A stretch of 64,000 nt of DNA from JAXGQD01 sp040766665. GTDB taxonomy: Bacteria > Bacillota > Clostridia > Saccharofermentanales > Fastidiosipilaceae. Numbering within the stretch: position 1 is the first letter of the stretch; each line of letters begins with the position of its first letter. The notes under the pieces were generated by a model. It made no database searches and was not told the DNA's origin. It saw only the letters and a list, made by a program, of their open reading frames with translations. The translations under genes were made by a program, and so were the position numbers. Of this stretch, positions 28,801 through 35,234 are shown piece after piece. The DNA is taken from positions 62,001 to 126,000 of the forward strand of contig JAXGQD010000003.1 of assembly GCA_040766665.1 (NCBI GenBank), read 5' to 3'.

Positions 28801-28977
28801 GCTATTCATCTGATAAGTGATGGTCGTACTGTTAGTGGTGGTGTCCGTCTCGATGACAGGGGCAATGCCGTCATAGTTCATCCCGCTGATACTGTTCAGA
28901 TCCAAAAGTGTGTTATCGGCAAAAGTATAAGTCAGGGTAAGCGGTCCCGGAATGCTTATTGTACTGCCCGGCCGCAC
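16882..28977 (-). CDS. Giant wall-anchored SpaA/CnaB-repeat surface protein, C-terminal 4,031 residues
   Basis: This is the larger part of a surface protein whose N-terminal part is at 28993-30873; both are in the same frame with only TAA and five codons between. The GTG at 28977 has no ribosome binding site, so it is not a convincing start. Order of parts: beta-rich DUF11-like region (residues 1-1000), an SdrD B-like module near 1010 (VFSDFNVNSYKDG), about 16 diverse SpaA/CnaB modules from 1150 to 3040 with YGxYxVxE strands, three of them CnaB-like near 2008-2260 (VYEATKVWVGG), ten 94-residue repeats, then VPRTGE, a hydrophobic helix and RRRREKK, a sortase signal. It would form a very long wall-attached stalk, probably adhesive. 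No sortase gene is near. Confidence 0.85.
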   Translation of the reverse strand: MRPGSTISIPGPLTLTYTFADNTLLDLNSISGMNYDGIAPVIETDTTTNSTTITYQMNSGIPAGADISLPIYFSSKTGIPENSTIALSSELKAGATVLATQNGAYTFKSLDPSVEMSFRPYPNETKWDYLIAQPAPFYIDYNKVGGSGTITDGRIRFMLEDNTYVSKLNASDLSSADAKEYIYDSNNKIIGVDYYYRSLIAGQTLAIPLEVVTQTFYTPDNYELKFNVTVVEPDGQGGFAQVTEPVTGSFTYHAIRPTLRKYHAINRYVDYTTTNRAFGGFDQNNDGLIDADGAALQRFDFKLTQAYSTQNVYGVRMYNPITITDTLPEGAVFDPAVNPGWSYVEGSTTQVTYTKTTDTIVYATNGVVDLLAPLYLSFPDYPYTATSTSNSAEVILTPKNGLPNEFDNGSVSLTDDLKLFFNVSVPKGSISKSGTPLYIADQLTAKRDTEIRFNVVMQNPNTDMYMKDVALDDFDLDPRLSYTGISIYPYYTNKLIGPDGEAGSGRLRILALDANDQILGVIAENHLTSDSTVLRNIPDGTKKIRVLTQEGTLIPPQERISIYVYAKFHSPEEVSYSTTSTSSNYLRNYAQATYGWDGFDVTDSTVKAQGTVYLRPYEPKLQFNKSISPTNPTLFYNQKARVTLSLVELSSNPLMPPDPINGLRFVDLLPENVEYVPGSVYFTNSTGNPDNNYVLASKEPEIVPNYKGTSRTALIWDFASISSYKAYSTNYYINLSFEIVTTMTTTPGLNTNQAYAIWENNAKPSATDQVQQIQVGTRPQADIYDLDDDTNLTEMVASAAAQFTFMPPAELIITKSVQGNLDTTVVSTGGRTYIGGSGNYYVNVLNKTDVPVKSATVIDVIPHIGDYNIVPDINGNYAPRGSAFPITLTGPVTVSAETATFDILYNTRAKTNNETPENYALDPGWVSNVSDYTTVKAIKMVMTSGELKKDQGAVFTIPMIAPYDVHLRDGQKANNSAAVSTGGKFTESRVSSLVINNVVVQGTVFSDFNVNSYKDGTVEPGISGVKVHLMIEKRDENGNFIPGEWEPAMNYTLIDGVLTPTTPITAITDIYGKFRMEAFYSGNYKLVFERPENYVPTATASVLDPNASHILLGADPQGPTHETAPFTVTTSNYRITRNAGYLYGLGDLKITKVLTNANGIIQAQGKRDFTYEIKVAGQPYTVADSVEIIVNNQGVLESSRVTPDAQGRFTMKNGNTAYVRGLALNAAYSVVEVDSALYDVTPASASYSGTVKQNENLLPFTNQEKDNGSLTIKKELYDSNGNLLSQDDREFYFRVFGPSFTGSSISGGQTFSLKAGESFTLTDLKYGRYYVYEQADANYNKVIVQTDYSVQYRTNTSVSSSFGSQDIQFENREAEVIVRNTERPLGKLRVSKTLWDNAGVQLTDSRYFQYRLTGPSYPNGILIGIYSNGNISNFSNLKYGTYTLEEIDYNNTYNRYDINYVHSDGKDPATITEQVQGTGAGQGPISFEFSFDNRADIQTLEIQNSEKAIAKLTVYKQVRTASGSLVWNDTRPFNVTISGDNLPADYPNKTRTFSVTDPAVFEDLPYGSYTVTETEANNEFYNTSYSPTSASQTLTVNYPNSNITITNYEKDIGELRLTKEVLAADGTTKLWDGRSFWVRITGPQLSGSRNFEITNEVDAMSSATKVRYGTYTIEEINVDGSENLDDYTTSVNGTAGITTQVTIQAYDPDNPTAHIANIKVVNQEKPLGKLTIEKILKDSDGNQIAADTSRNFNVTVTGPSYPDGKTLTINNALPVILPDATDLTNGISGLMYGTYTVVEDTSGSNYDLTASTTTGTAVLSVTAKEGRVNLVNQEKRDGKIVIKKIMFDQDGQIDSVSREIIFEMSGGDLAQSYSQVLKTGGSDFPVIEYPEIPKGPRDGVGTITYDKEQPDSTEVFLKYGSYSISEFMPRYTGTEYEINVGVDARVIPRIVDESEENWAYASNSTEAAALSGNSFTVTLDTANPVREYTIYNRILTPTDGVYEATKVWVGGKSDPNHPHSGNANLLQLYRRLRPTTDNPNPPLELVPATGYILEVTNVTADMAAIDPSLDTSLESYYHYKWTNLEVLGPGSSRYIYYATEPTVPTWYSADYGANPIELSLPGGQTLIPVVGNGGIISNRYTPGIVTLSAEKLWEDGPDPKPQTLPLVIMRSYEKSNAEGQIETVVEAVREEILTAAGDPSVWQASFTDLPAADTYGHIYTYYALEGKIEAGQYVEVLPDSYQLEAQVNTAVTGGFSSLITNKYEPPVGEIKATKAWHVDAESAVLYPGAYLGAREDIWMQLYRLPENAVAGTAPELVADSRKLLAVDAPLLTLTWPNMPLKTTAGETYVYSVKEVDSNGVESWTPLNFNKVENGLEVHNNFKTVRPGKLTLTKHLLDANGYEYGKKDVDGQIPYPDPVIDREFVMVVTGPFGYHQEVVLKAGETKTLDNLAYGNYSIVEDDIDTTLYEAAQYLPSSTVEISLADSEADIEITNKEKAVGSLSLKKLIMDHNGQYIINKLFPENPELLELDEREFSFKVEGPIYPDVPEADFETHIVVSNSNVEKLLQNLPLGKYRISEVNTAVSGTTNVSDLYTMPDFVEVTLDARHQSHEVSLTNVEKAVGQITVHKILKDANGNVLPDDGRRFTVLLSSEALAAPQQVVLAAGETHSFEQLPLGASYTLVELDTTAMYTTSYSLNSDGSQATTDMAKVDLTLELGAQFGFAKDVYVTNSEKQIGQISLSKQVVNTSGGIGASNPAAPDFEVRVTGPSGYNQIVKLPADGTTIHLNDLLFGHYSFEELPADGYNLDDYTVTNPQVTLGYDAVKDETVLFADLQVKNVEKLLGTLEIEKVLLDALGNDITQNNTRSYNITVFGPQFAQEGERMTLSTAGKIHLPVGADGIKYGTYSVQEDDYSYEYDTTISSSVEIHTGNKNGVITVTNQEKALGVLTATILVYDAQGNLIEDDRIFDIRAFGPSLEAGGRLVEMVNGIQRERSGLIYGEYSLTFEQLAEIERDYEIIKFDPPVTLAIGKKAGHIDIALKERPLGKLTVSAEVLDANGLAVPPGRFVSVTVYGPSFPEGREVSITTGQPFPVLEGLIYGEYTVSADDPDYQITLPDPVTLSIENKEDILHTVFKERADAKLTVSAEVLDVDGNPVPNGRVVTVTVYGPSFPEGREVSITTGQAFPVLEDLKYGEYTVEADDPNYQITLPEPVTLSIENKEDTLHTVFKEKADAKLTVSAEVLDADGQAVPPGRVVTVTVYGPSFPEGHEVSITTGQPFPVLEDLKYGEYTVTANDPNYQISLPEAVTLSIEDKEDTLHTIFKEKADAKLTVSAEVLDVEGNPVPDGRVVTVTVYGPSFPEGQEVSITTGQPFPVLEGLKYGEYTVEATDPNYQITLPDPVTLSIENKDDSLHTVFKEKADAKLTVSAEVLDADGQAVPPGRVVTVTVYGPSFPEGREVSITTGQPFPVLEDVKYGEYSVMADDPNYQITLPEAVTLSIVNKEDNLHTVFKERADAKLTVSAEVLDAAGNPVPSGRIVTVTVFGPSFPDGKELTLTTGQPFPVLEDLKYGEYSVKATDPNYQITVPDPVTLSIENKEDSLHTVFKEKADGKLTVSAEVLDADGQAVPPGRVVTVTVYGPSFPEGKEVSITTGQPFPVLEGLEYGEYTVTADDPNYLITLPEAVTLSMDKKEDTLHAVFKEEADAKLTVSAEVLDAAGNPVPAGRVVTVTVFGPSFPDGKEITITTGQPFPVLEDLKYGEYRVEAEDPNYLITLPKAVELSLVNKEDRLHSIFREKTDAKLTISAEVLDADGKPVPDGRVVTVTVYGPSYPEGKEISITTGQPFPVLEGLAYGEYKVQANDPNYSIVLPGPVTLSLTNLTAELHTVFKEKTDGRLTVSAEVLDSTGKAVPDGREVTVTVYGPSLPEGRQVTIVTGKPFPVLEGLIYGEYRVEAKDPRYTIVLPKAVTLSIGAKEAELMTIFKEPAVASTSTKPTGGSSVPRTGEAGGVNGVMVGLAFALAGLLLGVRRRREKK
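17032..19851 (-). repeat. Ten tandem 282-bp (94-residue) repeats in the surface-protein gene
   Basis: Exactly ten units of 282 bp fill 17032-19851, each encoding LTVSAEVLD, VTVYGPSFPEG, TTGQPFPVLE, YGEYxVxAxDPNY and LHTVFKEK or close variants. Units alternate between a QAVPPGR type and a NPVPxGR type, so the larger period is about 564 bp. The conserved pattern lacks the Lys, Glu and Asn seen at matching places in the upstream modules of the same protein. Confidence 0.95.
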
Positions 28978-28992
28978 GATATTCGTGATGGC

Positions 28993-30873
28993 TTATACAT
29001 CGGCACCGATGCGGAATGTGCCCGGCCCTGTCAAACTCATATCCTGACTATAAAGGGTGTAAGTGGCAGTGCTCGTTTGCATAACCGTGCCGTCAAGATC
29101 GAACTTAAGTCTCGCAGTAACGGGAATAGTGCTCGCCTCAGCAACAGCGGCTAGACTTTTCAAACGAATCGGCAGACTGATGACTGCATCGGAGGCTACG
29201 CCATCGGGCAGGGGTAAACTGATGGTCGTGGGACTGGCCAATGTCTCAGGACTCATTGTGGCCCCTTGAGGTACAATGATGGATTCAATAGCGGAGACAT
29301 CGGTGAACTCCACTTCAAGCGTAGCCGGGCCCGGAATAGTTGCCGTACCACCCGGTCCGGTCTGGGTTACCACAATTTCTGCTTCCTGGCCTTTCGGCAA
29401 GATCAGATTGTTGCTTAGGCTCAGTCCGGGAGATGCTGTGAGGTTCGTGACATTAAGCAGGGCAAAAGTAAAGCTCTGCGGCTCCGTGAGGGCGGCAGGC
29501 TGCGTATCATTTGCATTAAGGCTGAGCGGGCTTGAGGCTTTTGCCATGGTGCGCAAAGGGGCGGTGCTTGTCTCTGTGGTTTTTGTGGTATTGGTGATTA
29601 TGGCTTCGAGGCTAAGCTGAACGGCAAAACGATAGTCCTGCGGTATCTCTGCATTAGCCACATGAAAGTCGATAGTGCTTGTCAAAACGGTTCCCGGACT
29701 GAGTTTATCCAGCTTGTAGGAAATCAGGGTGGTTTCGCTTGCGCTGTCACGGCTGAGCGTCTGCACAGCACCGGGGATTTCAGCGGCGACGATCTCTTGC
29801 AGGTAGCGGTCCTCGATACGGATATTCAGCAGCGCCGGACCTTGCTCGATCGAATCAGCGGCTTTTTCCAATTTGAGCTGCAATTGACCGGCCGTGTCTG
29901 TTAGGAAAAGGGCGTTGCCCGTGAGGTTTAAACGAATGGAGGGGTCCAGGGCAGGGACTTGGGGCGTGCTTGTTGTGCTGCTGCTGGCTGTGGTTTCGGT
30001 TGTCTTTTCGGATGTCGTTTCGGACGTGCTCTCAGCGGTATTTGTGGAGCTGCTTTCACTTCTGCCCTCAACGCTGCTGCTTGTTGTGCCCGTATTACTC
30101 GGGTCTGTTGGGTAAGAGGTCGGGTCTGTTGTTGAGTCTGTTATGGAGTCCGTTGTAGAGTCCGTTGAACCGGCACTTGAGCTCGGGCTACTCACAGCAG
30201 AGCTTGTCTCCGTCGCTGCGGCATTGCTCAGTAGGGGCAAAGGTAAACTTGTGTCGCCTTTGTAGTAGAGCAGGTCGCTTTGGGCCAGTTCCTTTTGCAA
30301 AAAAGCGGCGCGTTCTGATTCACTTAATTCTTTCAGTTCAGTGCTGGGAAGCTGTCCGTTAAATTCGCCTTCAGCTGTTCTGAAATAGACTTTGAGGTTT
30401 GTTCCTGAAACCCCATCGACGTAGACGACAGCATTGCGGGCAAAACTAAAGTCCGAGGGACTGGGGTAAAGCAGTGCAAGTTTGTCTGTCAAAACTTTGG
30501 CGTAGCCTTTTGAAAATACTTCTGCTGTGGCGCTGACCGTAGGCGTGCTGGTACTGCTGACTGCGCTGCTGCTTTCCTGTACTTCCGAGGCAGATACTTC
30601 CGAAGCAGATGTAGTCGGGTTTGTCGCGCTTGTCTCGGGGCTGGAACTTACTTGTTCTGAAGATGAACTCGCAGATTCGCTACTCGCATTTCCTGAAGTA
30701 CTGCCTGCGCCTGCAGAAAGGGGCTGTGATTCAGCAAGGGTGCCCGAAGCGGTGGTCTCCTCTATCGCAGCAATCTCTGTCGAGATAGAGAGAATATTGG
30801 ACGGAAACATCGTCAGCAAAAAGACAATCGTCATAATGGCTGCGACGCGCTTTTTCAATTGTTTTGTAAACAT
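28993..30873 (-). CDS. N-terminal part of the giant surface protein (ends at an in-frame TAA)
   Basis: These 626 residues begin with MFTKQLKKRVAAIMTIVFLLTMFPS, a Sec signal peptide, preceded by GGGGGAT at good spacing. Two Ser/Thr-rich linkers follow (about residues 33-115 and 215-305), a small globular part between them, and beta-rich repeats such as PGPATLEVEFTDVSAIESI towards the end. These repeats continue directly after the stop codon (PGPLTLTYTFADNTLLDLNSI), so the TAA at 28993-28995 interrupts one protein. If translation stops here the product is secreted without a wall anchor. A CAA to TAA change would explain it. Confidence 0.85.
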   Translation of the reverse strand: MFTKQLKKRVAAIMTIVFLLTMFPSNILSISTEIAAIEETTASGTLAESQPLSAGAGSTSGNASSESASSSSEQVSSSPETSATNPTTSASEVSASEVQESSSAVSSTSTPTVSATAEVFSKGYAKVLTDKLALLYPSPSDFSFARNAVVYVDGVSGTNLKVYFRTAEGEFNGQLPSTELKELSESERAAFLQKELAQSDLLYYKGDTSLPLPLLSNAAATETSSAVSSPSSSAGSTDSTTDSITDSTTDPTSYPTDPSNTGTTSSSVEGRSESSSTNTAESTSETTSEKTTETTASSSTTSTPQVPALDPSIRLNLTGNALFLTDTAGQLQLKLEKAADSIEQGPALLNIRIEDRYLQEIVAAEIPGAVQTLSRDSASETTLISYKLDKLSPGTVLTSTIDFHVANAEIPQDYRFAVQLSLEAIITNTTKTTETSTAPLRTMAKASSPLSLNANDTQPAALTEPQSFTFALLNVTNLTASPGLSLSNNLILPKGQEAEIVVTQTGPGGTATIPGPATLEVEFTDVSAIESIIVPQGATMSPETLASPTTISLPLPDGVASDAVISLPIRLKSLAAVAEASTIPVTARLKFDLDGTVMQTSTATYTLYSQDMSLTGPGTFRIGADV

Positions 30874-31306
30874 GAGAATCCCCCGAAACTAAGGCTGTTA
30901 ACCTAAAGATGTAACCCTAATTGTATTACAAATATACACAGTAAGGGTAGCATGAATATCTAAGTACTAGGATTTACAATTTTAATACATTTTCCTCATA
31001 TGCATAGTGATTGAAGACATACTTATTACAATTTGGGTGCAAAGGTTTGCAAATCGCGCAAAACAGCCCGAAACGCAGGTGTTGCCGCTGCTCCGGGCTT
31101 TTTACAGAAATGCAATTTGTGTACGCTGCACAATAATATGTTGGTGGGAAAGCGTTGGTAATCTTTGCGTAGACTTAATTTTTCTATAGGTTTGCCGAGT
31201 AGCTTTGGCAAAATTTTCGGCTGTTTCGGGAATCTCCGCTTATTCCGCTCTTCTCTTGAGTTTTTGAGGGGATTTTCCGGCAATTTTTGCGGCTGTGCGG
31301 CGATAT
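30874..31306. other. Intergenic region without a recognised gene
   Basis: This AT-rich gap lies between the surface-protein start and the repeat cluster before xylB. It contains the presumed promoter of the surface-protein gene. A minus-strand open frame of 85 codons at 31026-31283 has no ribosome binding site or recognisable motif and is not called. I see no RNA gene. Confidence 0.5.
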
Positions 31307-31417
31307 ATTAGAAACTCCTAATGCACGTCTGGAAATATTGCCGGGAAAAGGCACCTCTTAGATGAAAAACACCTCTTTTATTAGCATCTTCTAATGCACG
31401 CCCGCAATTTTTGCCGG
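31307..31417. repeat. Two 38-bp direct repeats
   Basis: Units at 31307-31344 and 31380-31417 share ATTAG, a short variable part, CTAATGCACG and TTGCCGG, at a 73-base offset. Inside each unit ATTAG and CTAAT can pair. They are intergenic, downstream of xylB. Confidence 0.6.
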
Positions 31418-31449
31418 ATTTAGAGGGTTTTTCAAGGGCTCGGGGCATT

Positions 31450-31523
31450 AGACGTCGAACCCATAACAAAACTAAGACCTCGAACCCCAAGCAAAGTCAG
31501 ACCTCAAACCCATTGCGACGTTC
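31450..31523. repeat. Three ~25-bp tandem repeats downstream of xylB
   Basis: Units begin at 31450, 31475 and 31499 with AGACGTCGAACCC, AGACCTCGAACCC and AGACCTCAAACCC, each followed by a variable A-rich part. They end just before the xylB stop. Confidence 0.6.
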
Positions 31524-31527
31524 AGAT

Positions 31528-32994
31528 CTAAGCCCCGTGATAGAAAGCTTTCAAAGCAGGATAGAGCTGCTTGTAACGTTGATAACGCTCATCGTATGCC
31601 GCCACCAGCACCTGGTCGGCGGGCTCAATTTGACCCTGACCGAGCATTTGACGACAAGCAGCTGAAGTTGAAGGATACACGCCCGCACCGACCGTCGCTA
31701 AAATGGCACCGCCCAAAGCCGGTCCCTCGTCTGTCTCGAGGCGCTCCAAAGAGAGGTTCAGGACACTGCTGATAGTTTTGCGCCAGACTTGGCTTTTGGC
31801 CCCGCCGCCACAGATTTTACTTTGGCTGATTTTCAGCCCTTGTTCCCTGGCGATTTCCAATGCATCGCGAAGACCGAAAGCGACGCCTTCCAGCACCGCT
31901 TGCGTCATCGCCGCACGATCATCGGACATCGACAAGCCTACAAAAGCACCGCGAGCCGCCGCGTCGTTGTGCGGTGTGCGCTCGCCCATGAGGTAAGGCA
32001 GGAAAAAGACTTCGTTTTGCCCTAATTTTTCGATGGCGGCTTGTTCTGCCGCATAATCCTTGCTCTTCAAAACCGATTCCATCCACCACTGGTTACATGA
32101 AGCTGCGCTCAGCATCACCCCCATCAGGTGATAAGCCCCATTCGCGTGGCAAAAGGCATGCAGCGAATGATTGCTCACCGGCCGGTACTGATCCGCTGCA
32201 ATGAACAGGGTGCCGGAGGTCCCCAACGAAATATTGCAGTCCCCGTGATTGACCACACCCATACCGATTGCAGCCGCCGCATTATCGCCCGCACCCGCCA
32301 CCACCAGACAGTCAGCCGCCAAACCCAGCTTTTCCGCCAGTTCAGGCCTGACCTGACCGATGGCCTCATAGCTCTCGTAAAGCTTGGGCAAAAGGTCTTC
32401 CGTAATACCGCAAAGCGCACACATCTCAGTAGACCAGCGGCGATTAGCCACATCCAGCAGTAGCATGCCCGAGGCATCCGAAAAATCCGTAGCAAAACTG
32501 CCCGTCAAACGATAGTTGATAAAGTCCTTCGGCAGCATGATTTTGGCGATTTTCGAAAAATGCTCAGGTTCATGCTGCTTCAGCCAGAGGATTTTCGGCG
32601 CGGTAAAACCGGCAAAAGCAATGTTTCCGGTCCACTCCGCCAACTTGTCCTGGCCGATTTCCGTATTGAGATATTCCGTCTCGGCGCTGGTCCGCCCATC
32701 ATTCCACAAGATGGCCGGCCGAATGAAGCGGTCTTCACGATCGAGAATCACGAGCCCATGCATCTGCCCGCCTATGCCCAAAGCCGCGATTTTATCGGGT
32801 TTGACCAAGTCCGAGGCTTCGGCCAAAGCCTCCTGACAAGCAGTCCACCAGTCTTCCGGCTGCTGCTCCGACCAGTTCGGCTTGGGATAGGCAATCGGGT
32901 ATGTTTTCCTCAGCGTGTGAAGGATTTTACCCTCTGCCGTCATGACCATCAGCTTCAGCGCGGACGTCCCTAAATCCAGGCCTGCGTACAACAT
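31528..32994 (-). CDS. xylB: Xylulokinase
   Basis: This FGGY kinase of 488 residues phosphorylates D-xylulose to D-xylulose 5-phosphate with ATP. The N-terminal ATP-site motif LYAGLDLGTSALKLMVM, the substrate motif IGGQMHGLVILD, ILWNDGRT, AGAGDNAAAAIGMG and the C-terminal KICGGGAKSQVWRKTISSVL with GPALGGAILA match xylulokinases. GGAGGT sits 6 bases before the ATG at 32994, which is preferred to the adjacent GTG. The gene follows xylA by 36 bases and is surely co-transcribed with it. It could also use the D-xylulose made by the D-lyxose isomerase. Confidence 0.96.
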   Translation of the reverse strand: MLYAGLDLGTSALKLMVMTAEGKILHTLRKTYPIAYPKPNWSEQQPEDWWTACQEALAEASDLVKPDKIAALGIGGQMHGLVILDREDRFIRPAILWNDGRTSAETEYLNTEIGQDKLAEWTGNIAFAGFTAPKILWLKQHEPEHFSKIAKIMLPKDFINYRLTGSFATDFSDASGMLLLDVANRRWSTEMCALCGITEDLLPKLYESYEAIGQVRPELAEKLGLAADCLVVAGAGDNAAAAIGMGVVNHGDCNISLGTSGTLFIAADQYRPVSNHSLHAFCHANGAYHLMGVMLSAASCNQWWMESVLKSKDYAAEQAAIEKLGQNEVFFLPYLMGERTPHNDAAARGAFVGLSMSDDRAAMTQAVLEGVAFGLRDALEIAREQGLKISQSKICGGGAKSQVWRKTISSVLNLSLERLETDEGPALGGAILATVGAGVYPSTSAACRQMLGQGQIEPADQVLVAAYDERYQRYKQLYPALKAFYHGA

Positions 32995-33030
32995 CACTTG
33001 ACCTCCGTTTTGCCCTTATGAAAGAAACTT

Positions 33031-34347
33031 TTAATCGTTAAACAGAATTTGGTTCAGCACCATTTCGAGATATTCCTGCTGACCCGAATCCGCCTGCGGT
33101 TCGCCTTGACTCAGCGCGTAGTCAGCGAGTTCTTCGAGGCTGGTTTGGCCGCTGGTGATTTTTTTGCCAATGCCATCATTGAAACTGGCATAACGCTGCT
33201 CCAGGAAGCCCTCAATACGGCCGTCTTCGATCATTTTTAGCGCTTTTCTCAGACCTAGGGCAAAAGCATCCATCCCCGCAATATAAGCATAGAAAGTGTC
33301 CTCTCTGCGGTTCGACGAGCGCCTCGCCTTCGCGTCAAAGTTCAGCCCGCCGTTAGGCAAGCCACCGTTCTTCAGCAACTCGTACATCGCCATGGTCGTG
33401 TCATAGACATTAGTCGGGAACTGGTCCGTGTCCCAACCCAGCAGTAGATCGCCCTGATTGGCGTCGACAGAGCCCAGCGCGTTATTGATGCGCGCGACAC
33501 GCAGTTCGTGCTGGAAGCTATGCCCGGCCAAAGTCGCGTGGTTGGCTTCGATATTGAGCTTGAAATCCTTGTCCAAACCGTATTTCTGCAGGAAATGCAA
33601 CGAGGTCGCCGCGTCAAAATCGTATTGATGTTTCATGGGCTCCTTGGGTTTGGGCTCAATGAAAAAATCGCCTTTAAAGCCGATTTTACGGCCGTAGTCG
33701 ACCGTCATCTGCATCAGTCGCGCCATGTTTTCCTGCTCCAGCTGCATATTGGTGTTGAGCAGACTTTCGTAGCCTTCACGGCCACCCCAGAAGACATAGC
33801 CGGTAGCACCCAGTTTGGTGCTGACTTCCAGGGTTTTCTTAATCTTCGCGGCAGCATAGGCAAAAACCTCCGCCGAATTCGAGGTCCCCGCCCCATTCAT
33901 GAAGCGTTGGTGGGAGAAGCAGTTAGTGGTGCCCCAGAGGAGCTTTTTAGCATAGCGCTCTTGCAGCTCAGCCAGTATTTCATAGGCTTGATCCATGCGC
34001 TGATTTGATTCTGCGAGGCTCTCTCCTTCGTCAATCACGTCAATATCATGGAAACAATAGTAGTCAATCGAAAGTTTGTCCATCAGCTCAAAAGCCGCCT
34101 CGGCCTTGGCTTTGGCACGGGCTAGCGCATCATTACCACCATAGTTTTTATCAGCGGTCACACCGCCGAACATGTCGGTGCCGGCTGCGTTCATGGTGTG
34201 CCAGTAGGACATGGCGAATTTCAGATGATCGCGCATGCTTTTGCCTGCCAAAAGCTCATCCGGATTGTAGTAGTGAAAAGCCATCATGTTCGAACTTTTC
34301 GGGCCTTCGTAAGGGATTTTCTTGATGTCTTGATAGTACTCGCTCAT
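33031..34347 (-). CDS. xylA: Xylose isomerase
   Basis: This 438-residue TIM-barrel enzyme converts D-xylose to D-xylulose with two divalent metals. The length and the insert-containing N-terminus (YYQDIKKIPYEGPKSSN) fit class II xylose isomerases. The active-site stretches are YYCFHDIDVIDEG, FIEPKPKEPMKHQYDFD, KLNIEANHATLAGHSFQHE, and GSVDANQGDLLLGWDTDQFP, which carry the catalytic His and the metal-binding acids. GAGG precedes the ATG at 34347. It heads the xylAB operon, and a palindrome sits between its -35 and start. Confidence 0.97.
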   Translation of the reverse strand: MSEYYQDIKKIPYEGPKSSNMMAFHYYNPDELLAGKSMRDHLKFAMSYWHTMNAAGTDMFGGVTADKNYGGNDALARAKAKAEAAFELMDKLSIDYYCFHDIDVIDEGESLAESNQRMDQAYEILAELQERYAKKLLWGTTNCFSHQRFMNGAGTSNSAEVFAYAAAKIKKTLEVSTKLGATGYVFWGGREGYESLLNTNMQLEQENMARLMQMTVDYGRKIGFKGDFFIEPKPKEPMKHQYDFDAATSLHFLQKYGLDKDFKLNIEANHATLAGHSFQHELRVARINNALGSVDANQGDLLLGWDTDQFPTNVYDTTMAMYELLKNGGLPNGGLNFDAKARRSSNRREDTFYAYIAGMDAFALGLRKALKMIEDGRIEGFLEQRYASFNDGIGKKITSGQTSLEELADYALSQGEPQADSGQQEYLEMVLNQILFND

Positions 34348-34372
34348 GTTTTCACCTCGTATGCTAGTTTAA

Positions 34373-34397
34373 AAGTATGATACTTACTTCATGTCAA
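34373..34397 (-). promoter_or_regulatory. xylAB promoter region with a 13-bp palindrome
   Basis: On the minus strand a TTGACA box (34392-34397) is followed directly by AAGTATCATACTT (34373-34385), a perfect palindrome apart from its centre. A less clear -10 lies downstream. A repressor bound here would block xylAB; no xylR gene is in the window. Confidence 0.5.
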
Positions 34398-34637
34398 ATA
34401 CGATATTTAAACGGGAAAATTGGTGCTTGTTAAACCCTTTCCTCAGTCATCATTTTGAGTATATCACCATCATTTCTCAAATAATTGTTATATCTTGTTC
34501 AAAAAACACTGCATGTTTTGGATTCTGAAAGGAGCCAATCACAAAGCATGCAGTATTAAAAAGTTATTACCAATCGAAGCGGTACTGAGAAATCTTACAA
34601 ACCCATGATTTCCTTCTTCTTTAGATTGAATTCCTAT

Positions 34638-34716
34638 CCGTCGCATTGCTTGGTGGGCTGCGACACCGCTATTCGAGTACGTCGCACCCGGGTTCACGCG
34701 ACACCGTACTTGATAC
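34638..34716. repeat. Two GTCGC...GCGAC palindromic repeat units
   Basis: Units starting at 34638 and 34680 share GTCGCA, then a G-rich middle, and GCGACACCG, like those at 2158-2275. They lie in the xylA to sdaAB gap. Confidence 0.65.
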
Positions 34717-34795
34717 GGCAAAATTTCCGTTAATCCAAGCGATGCCGGTTTTTTTAGCGGAAGTGAAAGTCAATCTCGGGTTTTTAAGGCATTTT

Positions 34796-34842
34796 TTACG
34801 ATAATCCAAGCGGTTGCCCAAAGCTAACTTGGATTATCGTAA
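34796..34842. repeat. Perfect 15-bp inverted repeat
   Basis: TTACGATAATCCAAG (34796-34810) and CTTGGATTATCGTAA (34828-34842) are exact inverses around 17 bases. Related single copies with TAATCCAAGCG and TTGGATTAACG flank it near 34731 and 34893. It may be the core of a small palindromic element. Confidence 0.65.
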
Positions 34843-35213
34843 ATTCTGTCCCGCAAATCTCTCGTCATATAGACCCTTGGATCAGACCAAAATTGGATTA
34901 ACGAAAAAAATGCCGGTTTTTCACTCGCATGACCAAACTAGACGAACACATCACCCCCTGACTAAGCGTAGACAAACAACCCCCAGACCAAACACACACA
35001 AACACACCGCCCACCTAACCCAAGCCAAGCAAAGCCCTCGCCCAATTCAAATCCGCAGCGGACGTGTTATCGATAAAAAGCCGCTCGTTTCGTTAATATT
35101 GCAAAAATATCAATATATTTCCACTTGTATATTTAATCATGATTTACTAATATGAATAAGAATTCTGTCCCTTGAAAAAGGCGCAGTTCTTGCCCTCTTG
35201 ATTCTCATTTTCT
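34843..35213. other. Intergenic region upstream of sdaAB
   Basis: The left part is C/A-rich with no recognisable coding content; a plus-strand frame of 113 codons (34814-35155) is low-complexity, lacks a ribosome binding site and overlaps the inverted repeat, so it is not called. The right part (35090-35170) is very AT-rich and probably holds the sdaAB promoter. Confidence 0.45.
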
Positions 35214-35234
35214 ATGAAAGGAAGAAGCTGTAAG

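Noticed and set aside
31026..31283. 85-codon minus-strand frame before xylB repeats
   Set aside because: No ribosome binding site, no recognisable domain, lies in repeat-rich intergenic DNA.
34814..35155. 113-codon plus-strand frame upstream of sdaAB
   Set aside because: Low-complexity composition, overlaps the inverted repeat, no start signal.
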